Assembly: GCF_042682545.1 (NCBI RefSeq)
Contig: NZ_JBHUHQ010000017.1
Strand: one strand, 5' to 3'
Origin: Ornithinibacillus salinisoli
Lineage (GTDB): Bacteria > Bacillota > Bacilli > Bacillales > Amphibacillaceae
Length of the DNA: 64,000 nucleotides
The notes below the pieces were generated by a model. It worked only from the letters and a program-made list of their open reading frames with translations. It had not been told where the DNA came from and ran no database searches. This document shows positions 26,266 to 35,138 of this stretch, piece by piece; position 1 is the first letter of the stretch; the number at the start of each line of letters is the position of its first letter. Both the position numbers and the translations under genes were made by a program.

Positions 26266-28272
26266 GTGGATAAAAATCAAGCACAAGAAAAAATAAATGG
26301 ACTAAAAGAAATATTAAATCGATATGCACATGAGTATTATGTTCTTGATCGGCCGTCTGTTCCGGATGCTGAGTATGACCAAAAACTGCAAGAACTAAGA
26401 AGCTTGGAAGAGAATTTTCCTGAACTCATTACAGCGGACTCACCTACACAACGTATAGGTGGAGAGCCGCTGGAAGGCTTCCAAAAAGTGCAACATACTG
26501 TGCCAATGCTAAGCTTATCCAATGCATTTAATGAGCAGGATTTACGTGACTTTGCTCGCCGTGCTAGTCAGGGAACCGACAAACCGCTATCTTTTGTTTG
26601 TGAATTAAAAATTGATGGTCTGGCAATATCATTAACCTATGAAAACGGACAGTTTGTTCGCGGCGCAACTCGTGGTGATGGTACGACTGGTGAGGATATT
26701 ACGAGTAACCTTCGAACCATTAGAAGTATCCCTTTGTCTATTAAAGAAAACGAAAAGATTGAAGTGCGCGGGGAAGCATATATGCCACACAAGTCTTTCC
26801 TAGCTTTAAATGAAGCAAAAGAAGCGAATGAGGAAGAGCCTTTTGCTAATCCAAGAAATGCTGCCGCTGGTTCATTGCGACAGCTTGACCCAAAAATTGC
26901 AGCGTCACGAAATCTTGACGTCTTTTTATATGGCGTCGGTCAATGGGAAGCAGATCCATTAGCTTCTCATAGTGAGCGATTGAAATATATGAAAGAACTC
27001 GGATTTAAAACGAATCCAGAGTGGAAAAAATGTGATACGATTGAAGAGGTTTTAGCGTTTGTAGAATACTGGACAAACGAACGACCAAATCTGAGCTATG
27101 AAATAGATGGTATTGTTATTAAAATAGATGATTTAGAAACACAGGAGGACTTAGGCTTCACTGCAAAGAGCCCACGCTGGGCAATAGCCTATAAATTCCC
27201 TGCAGAAGAAGTTATTACGACTTTAAAAGATATTGAATTAAGTGTAGGAAGGACAGGGGTTATCACACCTACGGCAATTTTAGAGCCAGTTAAGGTAGCT
27301 GGAACGACGGTTCAACGGGCTTCCCTACATAATGAAGACTTAATTCGTGCTAAGGATATTCGAATAGGGGATACCGTTGTAATAAAAAAAGCTGGAGATA
27401 TTATTCCAGAAGTTGTTCGTGTGATTACAGAAAAGCGTTCCGGAGACGAAGAAGTATTCTACATGCCAGAGGAGTGTCCTGCATGTGGAAGTGAACTTGT
27501 TAGGCTAGAGGAAGAAGTTGCATTACGTTGTATTAATCCCAATTGCCCTGCGCAATTACAGGAAGGGTTAATTCATTTTGTATCACGAAATGCGATGAAT
27601 ATCGATGGTCTTGGAGAAAAGGTAATCAACCAGCTATTCCGAGAAAAACTAATTCATACAATCGCCGACATCTATCGCCTAGAACGAGAAGAACTACTAA
27701 AGCTAGAGCGTATGGGCGAAAAATCAGTGGATAATCTACTACAAGCTATTGAAGTATCGAAACAAAATTCTCTAGAAAGACTACTGTTTGGTCTAGGAAT
27801 TCGTTTTATTGGATCAAAAGCGGCGAAAACATTGGCATCAGAATTTGAAACGATGGATAATCTTCAGCAGGCGTCCTATGAGGAGCTTATTGCAATAGAT
27901 GAAATTGGCGACAAAATGGCCGATGCAGTCGTACAATACTTTGCTGAAGAGAAAGTAATCGCCTTACTAAATGAGTTAAAAGATTTGAACGTTAATATGG
28001 CATATACAGGACCAAAACGCTCCGGTGTTGCCAATGAATCAAGTGTGTTTGCCGATAAAACAGTTGTCCTTACAGGTAAAATGGAGACATTTACACGCAA
28101 TGAGGCAAAAGAAAAAATAGAGGCATTAGGTGGCTCTGTAACTGGAAGTGTGAGTAAGAAGACAGATATCTTAGTTGCTGGTGAAGACGCTGGGTCGAAG
28201 TATGATAAAGCAGTTAAGCTCGGAATTACGATATGGGATGAAGAAAAACTAGTAGAAATATTGGGGAAATAA
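26266..28272 (+). CDS. ligA: NAD-dependent DNA ligase
   Basis: LigA seals nicks in replication and repair. The 668-residue protein has the adenylation motif CELKIDGLA with the catalytic lysine, the zinc cluster CPACGSEL...CINPNC (about residues 405-430), helix-hairpin-helix repeats with GLGEKVINQL and IDEIGDKMADAV, and a C-terminal BRCT domain (about 590-668). GTG at 26266 is chosen because AAGGAG lies eight bases upstream; an earlier GTG at 26257 overlaps that site. It follows pcrA closely. Confidence 0.96.
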   Translation: MDKNQAQEKINGLKEILNRYAHEYYVLDRPSVPDAEYDQKLQELRSLEENFPELITADSPTQRIGGEPLEGFQKVQHTVPMLSLSNAFNEQDLRDFARRASQGTDKPLSFVCELKIDGLAISLTYENGQFVRGATRGDGTTGEDITSNLRTIRSIPLSIKENEKIEVRGEAYMPHKSFLALNEAKEANEEEPFANPRNAAAGSLRQLDPKIAASRNLDVFLYGVGQWEADPLASHSERLKYMKELGFKTNPEWKKCDTIEEVLAFVEYWTNERPNLSYEIDGIVIKIDDLETQEDLGFTAKSPRWAIAYKFPAEEVITTLKDIELSVGRTGVITPTAILEPVKVAGTTVQRASLHNEDLIRAKDIRIGDTVVIKKAGDIIPEVVRVITEKRSGDEEVFYMPEECPACGSELVRLEEEVALRCINPNCPAQLQEGLIHFVSRNAMNIDGLGEKVINQLFREKLIHTIADIYRLEREELLKLERMGEKSVDNLLQAIEVSKQNSLERLLFGLGIRFIGSKAAKTLASEFETMDNLQQASYEELIAIDEIGDKMADAVVQYFAEEKVIALLNELKDLNVNMAYTGPKRSGVANESSVFADKTVVLTGKMETFTRNEAKEKIEALGGSVTGSVSKKTDILVAGEDAGSKYDKAVKLGITIWDEEKLVEILGK

Positions 28273-28283
28273 GGGGTGAGAGC

Positions 28284-29507
28284 ATGAGAAGAATAAGTAT
28301 CGGGTTAATATGCACCCTCCTACTATTAACGAGCTGCACACCAAATTTTAACGAAAAAGATGAAGTGTTGCAAAATGATGAAGAGTCAAAAGGACAACCA
28401 TCAATTGTGCCCAGTTATAGTCTTTCAGATGAAAATTACCGTATGATTCTTCCATATCGTACGAGTGAAGCGAGAGGTGTTATTGTCAATCAGCTAGCAA
28501 ACCGGCTGGATATTGATGAAATGGAAGAAGGATTACGAAGACACTCGAAAGAATTTTTTGATCCAGAGAAGTATTATTTTGAAGAGGGACAATATTTAAC
28601 CGATGATACGGTTTATACATGGCTTGGAAGAAACTTGACAGATGAGCAATTGGAGGCACAAGTTCAAGCAGAAATAAAAAGACTTCAAAATGCCCAGATG
28701 ACAGTTAATGAAGAAAGAATTCGTGATCAATTTACGAGAGGTTTAAATCCACCGATTGAAGACGAAGACAGTAAAGATGAACAGGAAGATAACCCAAGGT
28801 ATTTATCACATATCCTCGAGCAAAACTTTTTGCGAAAAAAAGAAGATAATACGGTAGAATTAGTTGGTGTTTCAATCGGCCTTGCTTTAAAGTCAGTATA
28901 TCGTTACCAAACAGAAGTCGGTGGGCCGTACTACTATAAAGAAATATCAGAAAGTAAGATGCTCAAACAAGGTCAAGAGATTGCACAAACCGTATTAGAA
29001 CGCCTCCGTGAAATGGAAGGGTTGGAGAATGTACCCATTATGATTGCGTTATATCGTGAAGAAGCTCAGGGTTCTTCTACTCCGGGGAACTTTGTTGCAA
29101 AGACATTGGTTTCAGAAGGAAATAGAACGATTGGTGATTGGAATAATATTAATGAAGACTACGTGCTTTATCCATCCGATGAAGCAGACAAGAAGTATTA
29201 TGATGATGCTCAAATTGTCAAAAGCTTTGGAGATGATATTGCACAATTCTTTCCGAACTATGTAGGTGTTATTGGGGAAGGATTTTATGTGAATGACGAA
29301 CTACAACGAATGACGCTTGAAGTCCCGATTGAGTTTTATGGAAAGGGAGAGATATTGGGATTTGCTCAATATGCTTATTCACTTGTGAAAGAAATGTTTC
29401 CAGATTACTACGATTTGGAAGTGAAAATTAGTTCAAGTCATCAGACAGAAGCGGTAATTTATAGAGAAGCTGGCCAAAATGACCCGACTGTCCATATTTT
29501 TCATTAA
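28284..29507 (+). CDS. yerH: CamS family lipoprotein (YerH)
   Basis: The 407-residue lipoprotein has MRRISIGLICTLLLLTSC as its signal with the lipidated cysteine at residue 18. The mature protein is the CamS domain, with YSLSDENYRMILPYRTSEARG near its start. In staphylococci the cleaved CamS signal peptide gives rise to a sex-pheromone-like peptide; whether the signal here does so is unknown. The mature domain has no proven function. It is the fourth gene of the pcrB cluster, with GGGGTGA before the start, and ends before a hairpin. Confidence 0.9.
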   Translation: MRRISIGLICTLLLLTSCTPNFNEKDEVLQNDEESKGQPSIVPSYSLSDENYRMILPYRTSEARGVIVNQLANRLDIDEMEEGLRRHSKEFFDPEKYYFEEGQYLTDDTVYTWLGRNLTDEQLEAQVQAEIKRLQNAQMTVNEERIRDQFTRGLNPPIEDEDSKDEQEDNPRYLSHILEQNFLRKKEDNTVELVGVSIGLALKSVYRYQTEVGGPYYYKEISESKMLKQGQEIAQTVLERLREMEGLENVPIMIALYREEAQGSSTPGNFVAKTLVSEGNRTIGDWNNINEDYVLYPSDEADKKYYDDAQIVKSFGDDIAQFFPNYVGVIGEGFYVNDELQRMTLEVPIEFYGKGEILGFAQYAYSLVKEMFPDYYDLEVKISSSHQTEAVIYREAGQNDPTVHIFH

Positions 29508-29556
29508 AATGTAAACCTAGATTGTTTGAACACTTTATATATTTCAGTTAGAATAG

Positions 29557-29586
29557 GGGGTGGATGTATTCCACTCCGTTTTTTTA
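29557..29586 (+). terminator. Terminator after camS/yerH
   Basis: GGGTGGA and TCCACTCC form a short GC-rich stem followed by seven T. It lies about 50 bases after the gene. Confidence 0.7.
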
Positions 29587-29702
29587 TGAAAAGATTTTAT
29601 AAAATTTTAACGATTAAATAGTGCAAAGTAGGATTATTTGCCTATTCGAAAAGTTAAAACGGATACATGGAATAAATTGGATAATTTTAAGGAGGTTTTT
29701 TC

Positions 29703-31253
29703 ATGGTAGTACCATACAAGCATGAACCATTCACTGACTTTACTGTGGAAGAGAACAAACAATTAATGCTCGATGCCTTACAAAAGGTAGAAGCAGATCT
29801 TGGGAAAGAATATCCGCTTATTATTGGTGGAGAAAGAGTTACAACTGAAGATAAAATTGTTTCGGTAAATCCAGCAAACAAGAATGAAGTAGTTGGGCAT
29901 GTATCGAAAGCAAATAAAGAACTTGCTGAAAAAGCTATGCAAGTAGCGGATGAAACGTTTGAAACATTATGGAGAAAATCAGATCCTAAGTTCCGCGCTG
30001 ATATCTTATTCCGTGCTGCCGCAATCGTAAGACGTCGCAAGCATGAATTCTCTGCTCACTTAGTAAAAGAAGCAGGTAAACCTTGGAAAGAAGCAGACGC
30101 AGATACTGCTGAAGCGATAGATTTCTTTGAGTATTATGGTCGTCAAATGCTTAAAATTAAAGACGGTGTCGAAATAAATAGCCGCCCAATTGAGTATAAC
30201 CAATTTAATTATATACCTCTTGGTGTTGGACTAGTTATTTCACCATGGAATTTCCTATTTGCAATCATGGCTGGTACAACTGCAGCTGCAATGGTTACTG
30301 GTAATACTGTATTACTAAAACCAGCAAGTTCAACACCAGTTATTGCTTATAAATTTATGGAAGTATTAGAAGAAGCTGGCCTTCCAGCAGGAGTAGTTAA
30401 CTACATCCCTGGTTCAGGAAGCGAAGTTGGAGATTACTTAGTGGATCACCCACGGACACGCTTTGTAAGCTTTACAGGATCTCGTGAAGTTGGTACACGT
30501 ATTTTTGAACGTGCAGCTGTTGTACACGAAGGTCAAAAATGGCTAAAACGTACGATCATTGAAATGGGTGGTAAAGATACGATTGTAGTCGATAATGAAT
30601 CAGACTTAGAATTGGCTGCTCAATCTATCGTTCAATCAGCATTTGGCTTCTCAGGACAAAAATGTTCTGCATGTTCGCGTGCTGTAATCCATGAAGATGT
30701 ATATGATCAAGTAAAAGACCGTGTTGTTGAATTGACGAATGAATTATCAGCAGGTAATCCATATGATAATTCTCATTTCATGGGACCTGTTATTGATCAA
30801 GGTGCATATGATAAAATCATGAGTTATATTGAAATCGGTAAAAATGAAGGCGAACTTCTTGCAGGTGGAACTGGTGACGATTCAACTGGTTGGTTTATTA
30901 ACCCAACTGTATTCGGTGATCTTGACCCGAATGCACGTATTATGCAGGAAGAAATCTTTGGACCAGTTGTTGGTTTAACGAAAGCAAAAGATTTTGACCA
31001 TGCCATCGAAATTGCGAATAACACAGAATACGGTTTAACAGGGGCGGTCATCACTAATAACCGTTCACATTTAGAACAAGCACGTAGAGATTTCCATGTA
31101 GGAAACCTGTACTTTAACCGTGGATGTACAGCAGCAATTGTTGGTTATCAACCATTTGGTGGTTTCAATATGTCAGGTACAGACTCCAAAGCAGGTGGAC
31201 CAGACTATCTAATCCAACATATGCAAGGTAAAACTACATCTGAAATGTTCTAA
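29703..31253 (+). CDS. rocA: L-glutamate gamma-semialdehyde (P5C) dehydrogenase
   Basis: This enzyme oxidises glutamate semialdehyde/P5C to glutamate with NAD, the second step of proline and arginine breakdown. The 516-residue aldehyde dehydrogenase has SPWNFLFAIMAG, the catalytic Glu in IEMGGKD and the catalytic Cys in SGQKCSACSR; NRGCTAAIVGYQPFGGF is typical of the P5C dehydrogenase branch. RocA and YcgN/PutC are close paralogues in Bacillus and cannot be separated here. AAGGAGG precedes the ATG. No proline dehydrogenase gene is present in the window; B. subtilis does not have this gene at this place. Confidence 0.92.
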   Translation: MVVPYKHEPFTDFTVEENKQLMLDALQKVEADLGKEYPLIIGGERVTTEDKIVSVNPANKNEVVGHVSKANKELAEKAMQVADETFETLWRKSDPKFRADILFRAAAIVRRRKHEFSAHLVKEAGKPWKEADADTAEAIDFFEYYGRQMLKIKDGVEINSRPIEYNQFNYIPLGVGLVISPWNFLFAIMAGTTAAAMVTGNTVLLKPASSTPVIAYKFMEVLEEAGLPAGVVNYIPGSGSEVGDYLVDHPRTRFVSFTGSREVGTRIFERAAVVHEGQKWLKRTIIEMGGKDTIVVDNESDLELAAQSIVQSAFGFSGQKCSACSRAVIHEDVYDQVKDRVVELTNELSAGNPYDNSHFMGPVIDQGAYDKIMSYIEIGKNEGELLAGGTGDDSTGWFINPTVFGDLDPNARIMQEEIFGPVVGLTKAKDFDHAIEIANNTEYGLTGAVITNNRSHLEQARRDFHVGNLYFNRGCTAAIVGYQPFGGFNMSGTDSKAGGPDYLIQHMQGKTTSEMF

Positions 31254-31267
31254 TGTTATAGTAGTTT

Positions 31268-31297
31268 ATGACCTCTTCTTCGGAAGGGGTTTTTCTT
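31268..31297 (+). terminator. Terminator after the P5C dehydrogenase gene
   Basis: ACCTCTTC-TTCG-GAAGGGGT is a stable UUCG tetraloop hairpin followed by TTTTTCTTTTT. Confidence 0.9.
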
Positions 31298-31375
31298 TTT
31301 ATGAAAGTTAGGAAAAAATAGTAGGATCTTTTTGTATGTATAGCATAATATATATATTTTTCTAGTATTTTCAAC

Positions 31376-31421
31376 AAAAACTTTCCTACTTTCCTCAAAT
31401 TAGGAAAGTAGGAAAGTTTTT
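31376..31421. promoter_or_regulatory. Perfect 20-bp inverted repeat, candidate operator
   Basis: The left arm (31376-31395) AAAAACTTTCCTACTTTCCT and its exact complement (31402-31421) flank a six-base AT-rich spacer. Related pieces lie on either side: GAAAGTTAGGAAA near 31302 and AACTTTCCC near 31450. The second falls where the -35 of an activator-dependent promoter for the regulator would be (TATATG near 31476 as -10). A terminator already closes the gene upstream, so I read this as an operator, though the hairpin could also act in RNA. Confidence 0.55.
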
Positions 31422-31531
31422 ATAGGGTTAAAGGGTACTTTCGCACTACAACTTTCCCAATATGAAAATTCTAAATATATGTTATTATATAACTAAGCAA
31501 ATAGTAATAGAAACGAGCGGGAGGAATAATG

Positions 31532-32797
31532 ATGGAAATTGGTTCCTTTATCAAATTACAGCGCGTTAAACAAGGGATGACCCAAGAAGATTTAGCTGAT
31601 GGAATTGTTTCTATGTCCTATTTGTCAAAAATTGAAAACCAGCGTACAGAAGCAAGTCCGGAAGTCATAAGTATGTTATGTACACGACTTGGTATTGAGT
31701 TAGATAGCGAAAAAGACATCACAATTAAGGAAAAGTGTGAGAACTGGTTCAATATGCTTTTTGAGGTCAATGACAAGAATGAAATTGTAGAAGCATATAA
31801 TGAACTAAGTGAATTACTAGCAATAGTCCGTTCTGATAGCTTAATGATGTTTGAGATTCATAAAATAAGATATTTTCTTATTTTAGGAGAGTACGCTAAT
31901 GCATTGGAACAGATTAATAAGTTGAATGAGGTTTCTGGATCGTTTGATAGTTTGCATTTGTTTTATTGGTATAAGTTTAAGGGGAATTTTAGTTCACTTA
32001 ATGGTGAATTCTCTCAGGCTATGCGAATGTATAAATTATCTGAAGAAAAGCTCAATCAAATTCAGATATCACAGAATCAATTAGCTGATTTGCAATATAC
32101 AATATCAGTAACCCACAGTAAACTTAGAAATACATTAGAAACAATTGAATATGCTAATAAGGCAATTGATGTGTTTCAGCGTGAGTATAATTTTGTACGA
32201 TGTGCACAGTGTCATATTGTTCTGGGGATTGCATATCGTAGAATAAAAATGTATGAAAAGTCTATTAAACACTATAATTTAGCTAGACACTTAGGTGACT
32301 TAAATAATAGTAAACAAGTAATTCAACAAACAAATCAAAATTTGGGATATTTATATTCTGCAATTGGAGATTCAAAGGAAGCTATAAAATTTTTTGTTGA
32401 AGTTGTAGAAGATGATGAAGTTCAAATAAGTGAAAGACTTAGTGCTATTACAAATTTAATAAAAGAACACTATAAGATCCATAACTTTAATGAGGCTATT
32501 AATAATATTGAAAAAGCTAATAAGTTATTACAATTAGCTGAAAACAGTCTCTTTTATGAGTTATATTACTACATAATTCACACATTCACTTATGCAATTA
32601 ATGAAGAAAATGAAAAATTCACATCGTTAGTTATGGAGGATTTTATACCGTACCTTAGAAAGCAAAAAGATTACGCTAACTTAATAGTGTATTCTAATAT
32701 GCTAGCTAGACACCTAGAACTCCAAGGGCGTTATAAAGACTCCGTTAAATACTATAAACTTGCTAACCTCACATATGAGGAAGTAGTAAATATATAA
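31532..32797 (+). CDS. RRNPP-family peptide-responsive regulator, NprR-like
   Basis: The 421-residue protein has an N-terminal XRE-type helix-turn-helix (about residues 5-58: IKLQRVKQGMTQEDLADGI, then SYLSKIENQRTEASPEVI) followed by about 350 residues of helical TPR-like repeats. Examples are EYANALEQINKL, YEKSIKHYNLARHLGD, YLYSAIGDSKEAIKFF and GRYKDSVKYYKLANLTYEE. This architecture and length match NprR and are longer than PlcR. The family binds re-imported short peptides through the TPRs and then switches DNA binding or partner. GGGAGG sits seven bases before the second of two adjacent ATGs. Codon use is more AT-rich than in the neighbouring rocA gene. A small exported-peptide gene follows after 13 bases. 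Confidence 0.85.
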   Translation: MEIGSFIKLQRVKQGMTQEDLADGIVSMSYLSKIENQRTEASPEVISMLCTRLGIELDSEKDITIKEKCENWFNMLFEVNDKNEIVEAYNELSELLAIVRSDSLMMFEIHKIRYFLILGEYANALEQINKLNEVSGSFDSLHLFYWYKFKGNFSSLNGEFSQAMRMYKLSEEKLNQIQISQNQLADLQYTISVTHSKLRNTLETIEYANKAIDVFQREYNFVRCAQCHIVLGIAYRRIKMYEKSIKHYNLARHLGDLNNSKQVIQQTNQNLGYLYSAIGDSKEAIKFFVEVVEDDEVQISERLSAITNLIKEHYKIHNFNEAINNIEKANKLLQLAENSLFYELYYYIIHTFTYAINEENEKFTSLVMEDFIPYLRKQKDYANLIVYSNMLARHLELQGRYKDSVKYYKLANLTYEEVVNI

Positions 32798-32810
32798 AGG
32801 AGGGGAGATT

Positions 32811-32957
32811 GTGAAAAAAATGATTGCAGCTTTAGCACTGGGTACGCTTCTTGTAGGTGGATTTTTATTCTCTCAAGAAAATCTACCAACAGATGTAGCA
32901 ACTGGAGAAGTAGAACCTAGTATCTTATCAATTAGCAAAACTAATTTTCAGTTTTAA
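32811..32957 (+). CDS. Pro-peptide of a candidate quorum-sensing pheromone
   Basis: The 48-residue product has an MKK start, a hydrophobic stretch (residues 4-20: MIAALALGTLLVGGFLF), a hydrophilic linker (SQENLPTDVATGEVEPS) and the C-terminus ILSISKTNFQF. This is the Phr/NprX/PapR layout: a signal sequence for export and a signal heptapeptide at or near the C-terminus, here probably within SKTNFQF. The start is GTG with AAAGGAGGGGA seven bases upstream, a very strong ribosome site. It is co-transcribed with the regulator, whose stop is 13 bases before. The exact mature peptide cannot be deduced from sequence. Confidence 0.75.
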   Translation: MKKMIAALALGTLLVGGFLFSQENLPTDVATGEVEPSILSISKTNFQF

Positions 32958-33019
32958 TTAATGTAAGCTTGTCAGTAATCCAATTTTTTTTACCCTATTA
33001 CTTATATATGATAGATTTT

Positions 33020-33058
33020 CCTGGGATAGCGTGGAAACTATTCCAGGGCTTTTTTTTA
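33020..33058 (+). terminator. Terminator of the regulator-peptide operon
   Basis: CCTGGGATAG and CTATTCCAGGG form a stem with an eight-base loop, followed by eight T, about 60 bases after the peptide gene. Confidence 0.9.
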
Positions 33059-33278
33059 TTTTTTTTGAATAACATAATAATATACCATAAATAAACTTTT
33101 TTTACAAGAATTTTCATATAACCCTCGATATAGGTAGAATTTTAAAGTGGTTATGTTATCATAGTAAAAGTGGGGGCGAATTTTAAATATTATAAAAATT
33201 TCATGTAAAGAGAGAAATATGACTAATTCGCTTTTACGGTTTGATGGGGCAGAAATCAACAAAGAAAGGGGATCAGTT

Positions 33279-33386
33279 ATGGAAGAATTTGCGTTAACAG
33301 GTGCTACATGGTTCTGGTTGTTAGTACCAATGCCAATATTAATTTTACTGTCAGCTGTTTCATTGTTTACAAAAAGGGGGAATTAA
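33279..33386 (+). CDS. 35-residue single-span membrane peptide upstream of putP
   Basis: The product starts MEEFALTGATWFWLL, continues through PMPILILLSAVSLF and ends TKRGN: one membrane span with a positively charged end expected inside. AAAGGGGA lies seven bases before the ATG. Its last codons contain AAAAAGGGGG, the ribosome site of the symporter gene, which starts three bases after this stop, so translation is coupled. I infer a small partner subunit of the sodium/solute symporter. Short membrane proteins beside symporters are known elsewhere, but I cannot assign a family. Confidence 0.65.
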   Translation: MEEFALTGATWFWLLVPMPILILLSAVSLFTKRGN

Positions 33387-33389
33387 CAA

Positions 33390-34931
33390 ATGGATCAAAC
33401 AGTATTAATTACATTTATAGTATATTTAATAGGAATGCTTGTTATTGGTCTTGTCATGTATTACAGGACGAATAACTTATCTGATTATGTATTAGGTGGA
33501 CGTACACTCCGTCCAAGTGTTGCAGCATTAAGTGCTGGTGCATCGGATATGAGTGGTTGGTTACTACTTGGTCTACCTGGTGCTGTATATGCATCTGGAT
33601 TCGGTGGAGCATATGGAGGATGGATGGCAATAGGATTGGCGGTTGGTGCATACTTAAACTGGCAATTTGTTGCAAAAAGATTACGCATATATACAGAAGT
33701 ATCCAATAACTCCATTACAATACCGGACTTTTTGGAAAATAGATTTAAAGATAATTCGCACGTCCTACGAGTTATTTCTGCGCTAGTTATATTACTATTT
33801 TTCACCTTCTATACTTCTTCAGGTATGGTTGCTGGGGCAACATTATTTGAGGCTTCCTTTGGATTCTCTTATCAATCTGCACTATGGATAGGTGCTATCG
33901 TAGTAGTTTCTTACACATTCCTTGGCGGATTTCTAGCAGTAGTATGGACTGACTTTTTCCAAGGTATATTGATGTTAGTTGCATTAATCGTTGTGCCGAT
34001 CGTTGCACTTAACGAACTTGGTGGATGGGATGCAGCAGTTGATGCAGTTGGTGCAATTAACCCAGAACACTTAGATATGATGGCAGGTTTAGGTACGTTT
34101 GCTGGAGCAATAGCGATCATATCCGGTGCAGCTTGGGGACTTGGTTATTTTGGCCAACCACATATCATCGTAAGATTTATGGCGTTACGATCTCCTAAAG
34201 ATGTTCCAAAAGCTAGATTTGTTGGTATGACTTGGATGATTCTCGGGTTATATGGAGCATTATTTACCGGATTTGTTGGGTTGGCATTCATTAGTACGCA
34301 AGATGTTGCTATTTTAAGTAATATTGGTATAGAGGTAGTTTCTGAAAATGGCGTTCAGTTACTTGATAACTCAGAAGTAATCTTTATTGCTTTTTCACAG
34401 CTACTATTCCACCCAGTAATTGCGGGTATTCTATTAGCTGCTATTCTATCAGCTATCATGAGTACAATTGATTCCCAATTACTCGTATCATCTTCAGCAG
34501 TTGCGGAGGATTTCTATAAAGCTATTTTCCGTAAAAAAGCTACAGATAAAGAATTAGTTTGGGTTGGTAGAATTGCAACGATTGCAATTGCGCTTGTTGC
34601 AGCAATCATTGCAATGGATCCAGAAGCATCTGTTCTTGAACTTGTCAGTTATGCATGGGCAGGATTCGGTGCAGCATTTGGACCAACGATTATTTTAGCG
34701 TTATTCTGGAAACGTGTTACTCGAAACGGAGCGTTAGCAGGTATTATCGCTGGTGCTGTTACAGTTGTTGTTTGGGGTAATTTCTTAGAAGGCGGAATTT
34801 TCGACTTATATGAAATCGTACCTGGTTTTGTGCTTAACTTAATCGTTACAATTATTATAAGTTTATTAGGGAAGCCTTTACCTGAGATGGAAGCAGAATA
34901 CGATGAAACAGTAGCTAAATTAAACGAGTAA
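33390..34931 (+). CDS. putP: Sodium/proline symporter, PutP/OpuE type
   Basis: The 513-residue transporter of the solute:sodium symporter family has about 13 membrane spans. Family motifs visible are YVLGGRTLRPSVAALSAGASDMSGWLLLGLPGA near the N-terminus, GYFGQPHIIVRFMALRSPKD, and LLAAILSAIMSTIDSQLLVSSSA. All agree with proline uptake. B. subtilis has opuE, the osmoprotective proline carrier, just before gatC, so this is its positional counterpart. Transport for nutrition or for osmoprotection cannot be distinguished. A terminator follows. Confidence 0.92.
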   Translation: MDQTVLITFIVYLIGMLVIGLVMYYRTNNLSDYVLGGRTLRPSVAALSAGASDMSGWLLLGLPGAVYASGFGGAYGGWMAIGLAVGAYLNWQFVAKRLRIYTEVSNNSITIPDFLENRFKDNSHVLRVISALVILLFFTFYTSSGMVAGATLFEASFGFSYQSALWIGAIVVVSYTFLGGFLAVVWTDFFQGILMLVALIVVPIVALNELGGWDAAVDAVGAINPEHLDMMAGLGTFAGAIAIISGAAWGLGYFGQPHIIVRFMALRSPKDVPKARFVGMTWMILGLYGALFTGFVGLAFISTQDVAILSNIGIEVVSENGVQLLDNSEVIFIAFSQLLFHPVIAGILLAAILSAIMSTIDSQLLVSSSAVAEDFYKAIFRKKATDKELVWVGRIATIAIALVAAIIAMDPEASVLELVSYAWAGFGAAFGPTIILALFWKRVTRNGALAGIIAGAVTVVVWGNFLEGGIFDLYEIVPGFVLNLIVTIIISLLGKPLPEMEAEYDETVAKLNE

Positions 34932-34947
34932 AATAAACCTGTAAATG

Positions 34948-34984
34948 AAAGTCACTTCTCCAAATAAGGAGAGGTGACTTTTTA
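34948..34984 (+). terminator. Terminator after putP
   Basis: AGTCACTTCTCC and GGAGAGGTGACT form a 12-bp stem with a T tract after it. Confidence 0.9.
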
Positions 34985-35138
34985 TCATACATAATGGATA
35001 AATTTGTTGATTCCTTGCTTATCCACCGTCATTTCTGCTATTATCAATAGTATTGTAGCAGTTTTTTTTATGGTTAAATTTAGTAGGATAATACAATAAT
35101 TTAGTATATGAAATAGAAGAATCTTGGAGGTGCACTAA

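Noticed and set aside
31376..31421. The 20-bp inverted repeat as the rocA terminator
   Set aside because: A complete UUCG-loop terminator lies about 80 bases earlier, and related half-sites around the repeat fit an operator better.
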